Positions 15,601-16,674 of a stretch of 16,674 nt of DNA are shown piece after piece. This DNA is from DATARH01 sp050181375 (GTDB lineage Bacteria > Pseudomonadota > Alphaproteobacteria > ATCC43930 > CGMCC-115725). The stretch is from contig JBFXDF010000070.1 of assembly GCA_050181375.1 (NCBI GenBank), positions 1 through 16,674 on the forward strand, in the 5' to 3' direction. The notes below the pieces were generated by a model. It was not told where the DNA came from. It saw only the letters and a list, made by a program, of their open reading frames with translations, and made no database searches. Position 1 is the first letter of the stretch. The number at the start of each line of letters is the position of its first letter. The position numbers were made by a program, and so were the translations under genes.

Positions 15601-16004
15601 CCGAGACACGCATATCCTATCACGCCGCGCTGCTGTCGGAGGCATGCGAGATCGCCGGCGAGGTCGAGGAGGCGCTGTCGCTGCTGGAAAATGCCTTGCA
15701 GGTCGCCGAACGGATCGGCGAGCGCTGGTTCGCCGCCGAGCTTTACCGCCGGAAGGGCCAGTTGTTGGTGCGGAGAGGCGAGCCCGAGGCGGCGGAAGCA
15801 CTCTATCGGCAAGCCCTGGCGATCGCCAGGGAGCAGGAAGCGAAGCTTTGGGAACTGCGCGCCGCCGCGAGCCTCGCTCGCCTCCCTCGCGACCGCGGCG
15901 GTCGCGCTGATGCGCTCGACCTTCTTGCCACGGTTTATCAGTGGTTTACGGAGGGTTTCGATACGCCGGATCTGGTCGGCGCCAAGCTGCTGCTCGGGAG
16001 CTGA
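12666..16004 (+). CDS. SAM - class III nucleotide cyclase - AAA ATPase - TPR multidomain signalling protein
   Basis: The 1112-residue protein has four parts. A SAM domain (about 1-60) begins IAEWLRGLGLTQYETVF. A class III adenylate/guanylate cyclase domain (about 84-260) has metal Asp91 (FCDLVGST), Asp135 (YLGDG) and the transition-state Asn208/Arg212 pair (ETPNLAARL). An ATPase (about 278-560) has Walker A GEAGIGKS (308-315) and Walker B VILVIED (432-438). The rest is alpha-helical TPR-like repeat (about 690-1100). This layout is common and multiplied in soil alphaproteobacteria; the partners that drive the cyclase are unknown. The position that is usually Lys and contacts the purine is Arg131, and the second base-selecting Asp position is Ser201, so substrate choice (ATP or GTP) or activity is uncertain. 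There are no membrane helices. A strong GGGAGGGG precedes the ATG. Confidence 0.95.
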   Translation: MDIAEWLRGLGLTQYETVFREHAVDEAVLPSLTAQDLRDLGVVQVGHRRRLLNAIAELRASSQTAAEPFAPGPRAPPREAERRQLTVMFCDLVGSTELSSRLDPEDLGEVIGAYHGTIANIVQQAGGYISRYLGDGVLVYFGFPQAHENDAERAVRAGLDAIAAISRLDVKSVKLRTRVGIATGTVVVGDRIGRGPVQVQSVVGETPNLAARLQELAEPDTVVIATGTRRLVGDLFEYRDLGPVTVKGIAVPVPVWQVLGPSVVASRFEALRGATLTRLVNRQEEIDVLMRLWARAKAGSGQVVLISGEAGIGKSRIAAALCERLDHEAMLGLRYFCSPYHQSSPLFPFVEYLSRAAGFAREDPAERKLEKLASALAETAPPDEDVALIADLLSLPESDRYPLPKLSPQRKKERTLEALIRQLEAYAAHQPVILVIEDAHWIDPTSRELLDHTVARVRDLPALLIITFRPEFEPPWVGQPAVTLLALDRLDRRNRMALVEQVAGGKALPEQVVAQIADRTDGVPLFIEELTKSLLESGVLRDEGGQMALNHALPPSMIPTSLHDLLMARLDRLASVRHVAQIGAAIGRRFSYLLLRAVSGLPDDQLEAALDRLVAAELVIQRGAPPHASYTFKHALVQDAAHGSLLRSTRHQLHAQIAQALETHYPELMESQPELFAQHYAEAGLVEKSVAYWGKAGRRSAARSAMTEAVAQYQKGLDQLAQLPETPERQRRELEFWSDLGAALRFVRGQGAQEMGHAFARARELWEELGSPPEFHHIPYGQSFYHAYRGEFDLAQRLDEDLLRLSGQRDDVAGLVLGHASSGRNLLFAGRFVSARSHLEEALALYDPVAHRSLGGQTGSHLGVGARGQLGIALLCLGFPDQAVVQGNAAIAEATALGHAPSLAASLAMDARVLALAGNDRALEQRADQLMAVATEQGFPMYWALATIYRGLSRCRTGEVGTGIALLRSGAGAYSATGAETRISYHAALLSEACEIAGEVEEALSLLENALQVAERIGERWFAAELYRRKGQLLVRRGEPEAAEALYRQALAIAREQEAKLWELRAAASLARLPRDRGGRADALDLLATVYQWFTEGFDTPDLVGAKLLLGS

Positions 16005-16122
16005 GGCGAGGCGCTCCGGCAGAAACATGGACCTCGCTCGGCCGTCGCCGTAACGCCCGCGAACCGCCGCGGCCGGCCGTTCAACCGGCTTCCGGTCGAC
16101 CCAACCAGCGGATTACGAGCTT

Positions 16123-16150
16123 TTGCCGGCTACACCGATTACGTTACAAT
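16123..16150 (+). promoter_or_regulatory. sigma-70-type promoter for the 89-residue gene
   Basis: TTGCCG (16123-16128), a 16-base spacer and TACAAT (16145-16150) form a good housekeeping promoter. Transcription would start near 16157, about 30 bases ahead of ATG 16188. That argues against the in-frame ATG at 16149 as the true start. The rest of the 16005-16187 gap shows no gene. Confidence 0.6.
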
Positions 16151-16187
16151 GGCGCCGGAACCGCGCATCGAGCCATCGGAGGATGCC

Positions 16188-16457
16188 ATGAGCCTTGTCG
16201 GACCCATCGGCAAAGGCAAGAAGACGTTCAACATCGTTCGCCGCGTTAATGTTGACGAGGCAACACTTAAGACGATCGCCCGTGCTTTGGGCATCCCGCC
16301 GGGCGAGCACGACCGCATCGAATCGATATCCGGCGACATCGTGATCAGCCCGGCGCCGTCGACGGGCGGCGGCGGTGCGGCCGCACAGGGCGGCGGCGCG
16401 CAAGGCACATCGGGCGGACGTTCCCCGTCGACGGGCTCGGGCGGAACCGGAAGTTAA
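16188..16457 (+). CDS. small protein of unknown function with Gly/Ser-rich tail
   Basis: I chose ATG 16188 (89 aa), five bases after a GGAGG at 16178-16182 and downstream of a clear promoter; a longer frame from 16149 would begin at the -10 box. Residues 1-55 look folded: a basic GKGKKTFNIVRRVNV start, then a helix with LKTIARALGIPPG (27-39) and a short strand DIVISP (50-55). From about residue 56 the protein is almost only Gly, Ser, Pro, Ala, Gln and Thr, a disordered low-complexity tail. There is no signal peptide, TM helix or Cys. I do not recognise a family. The next gene starts six bases after its stop, so the two probably form an operon and may work together. Confidence 0.7.
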   Translation: MSLVGPIGKGKKTFNIVRRVNVDEATLKTIARALGIPPGEHDRIESISGDIVISPAPSTGGGGAAAQGGGAQGTSGGRSPSTGSGGTGS

Positions 16458-16462
16458 GCCCG

Positions 16463-16674
16463 ATGAGCGGCGGGGTGCTGCCCGCCGATGTCAAGCGCAC
16501 ATCGGCGTTGAGGCGGGTCCCGCCACTCGAGACAATCCGTTACCGATCGGCGCCTGGCGCCGAGGGCGATCTGGGCGTCTTCGAACTGCTCGACGAGCGC
16601 CCGATCGCGGTAGAGTCCCATACGGGCCGCACCATGGCGATTGTTCCGGGCGTTGTTTTCCTGGCGACGCCGGG
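16463..16674 (+). CDS. unrecognised protein, partial (C-terminus beyond window)
   Basis: The frame opens at ATG 16463 and runs to the window edge (70 codons). It lies six bases after the stop of the 89-residue gene, with GGAAG about nine bases ahead of the ATG. The visible part has no signal peptide or membrane helix. Residues 38-70 look like a compact beta-rich start (GVFELLDERPIAVESHTGRT, then IVPGVVFLATPG). Codon use is like the neighbourhood, with G/C at most third positions, supporting it as a real gene. I cannot name a family from this fragment. Confidence 0.6.
   Translation, partial: MSGGVLPADVKRTSALRRVPPLETIRYRSAPGAEGDLGVFELLDERPIAVESHTGRTMAIVPGVVFLATP

Overview
The window is GC-rich, densely packed chromosomal DNA that looks alphaproteobacterial, probably from the Rhodospirillales/Rhizobiales side. 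The gene order mutY <-> dciA (DUF721) - dsbA-like - smc - atpI is, from general knowledge, a conserved arrangement in that class. Protein styles such as the SAM/cyclase/ATPase/TPR giant and the ECF sigma factor with a zinc-type membrane anti-sigma factor fit as well. No RNA genes, insertion sequences, CRISPR arrays or prophage genes are visible.

Left third (1-6338): a housekeeping block. On the minus strand, a helicase-loader-like protein (dciA), a periplasmic DsbA-like thiol oxidoreductase, the SMC chromosome-organising ATPase and the start of atpI (entry to the F0 genes, cut by the window edge) run leftwards. atpI has its own sigma-70-like promoter with an inverted repeat over the -35 box. 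mutY (A/G-specific DNA glycosylase) runs rightwards from a start codon that overlaps that of dciA inside one CATG.

Middle (6351-11362): a probable ECF stress-response unit. Leftwards run the sigma factor (GTG start), its anti-sigma factor (ATGA overlap), an SDR oxidoreductase and an alpha/beta hydrolase. Rightwards run a small one-TM protein, a Tat-exported metallophosphoesterase and a periplasmic blue-copper protein. I found a two-part motif, GGAATAA-N14-CGATCA, occurring exactly twice in opposite orientations between the divergent arms. A degenerate third copy with the same 14-base spacing lies just upstream of the metallophosphoesterase. These are the best candidates for the promoters recognised by this sigma factor, so the arms would form a self-activating regulon acting at the cell envelope.

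Right third (11462-16674): a stand-alone GT2 glycosyltransferase that looks less GC-rich than its neighbours. It is followed by a 1112-residue SAM - class III nucleotide cyclase - AAA ATPase - TPR protein with an unusual Arg at the usual purine-contacting Lys, then a small unknown protein with a Gly/Ser-rich tail behind a clear promoter, and a truncated unrecognised gene.

The strongest lead is the sigma-factor promoter motif and the small envelope regulon it defines. The rest is largely recognisable family content with a few residue-level oddities.
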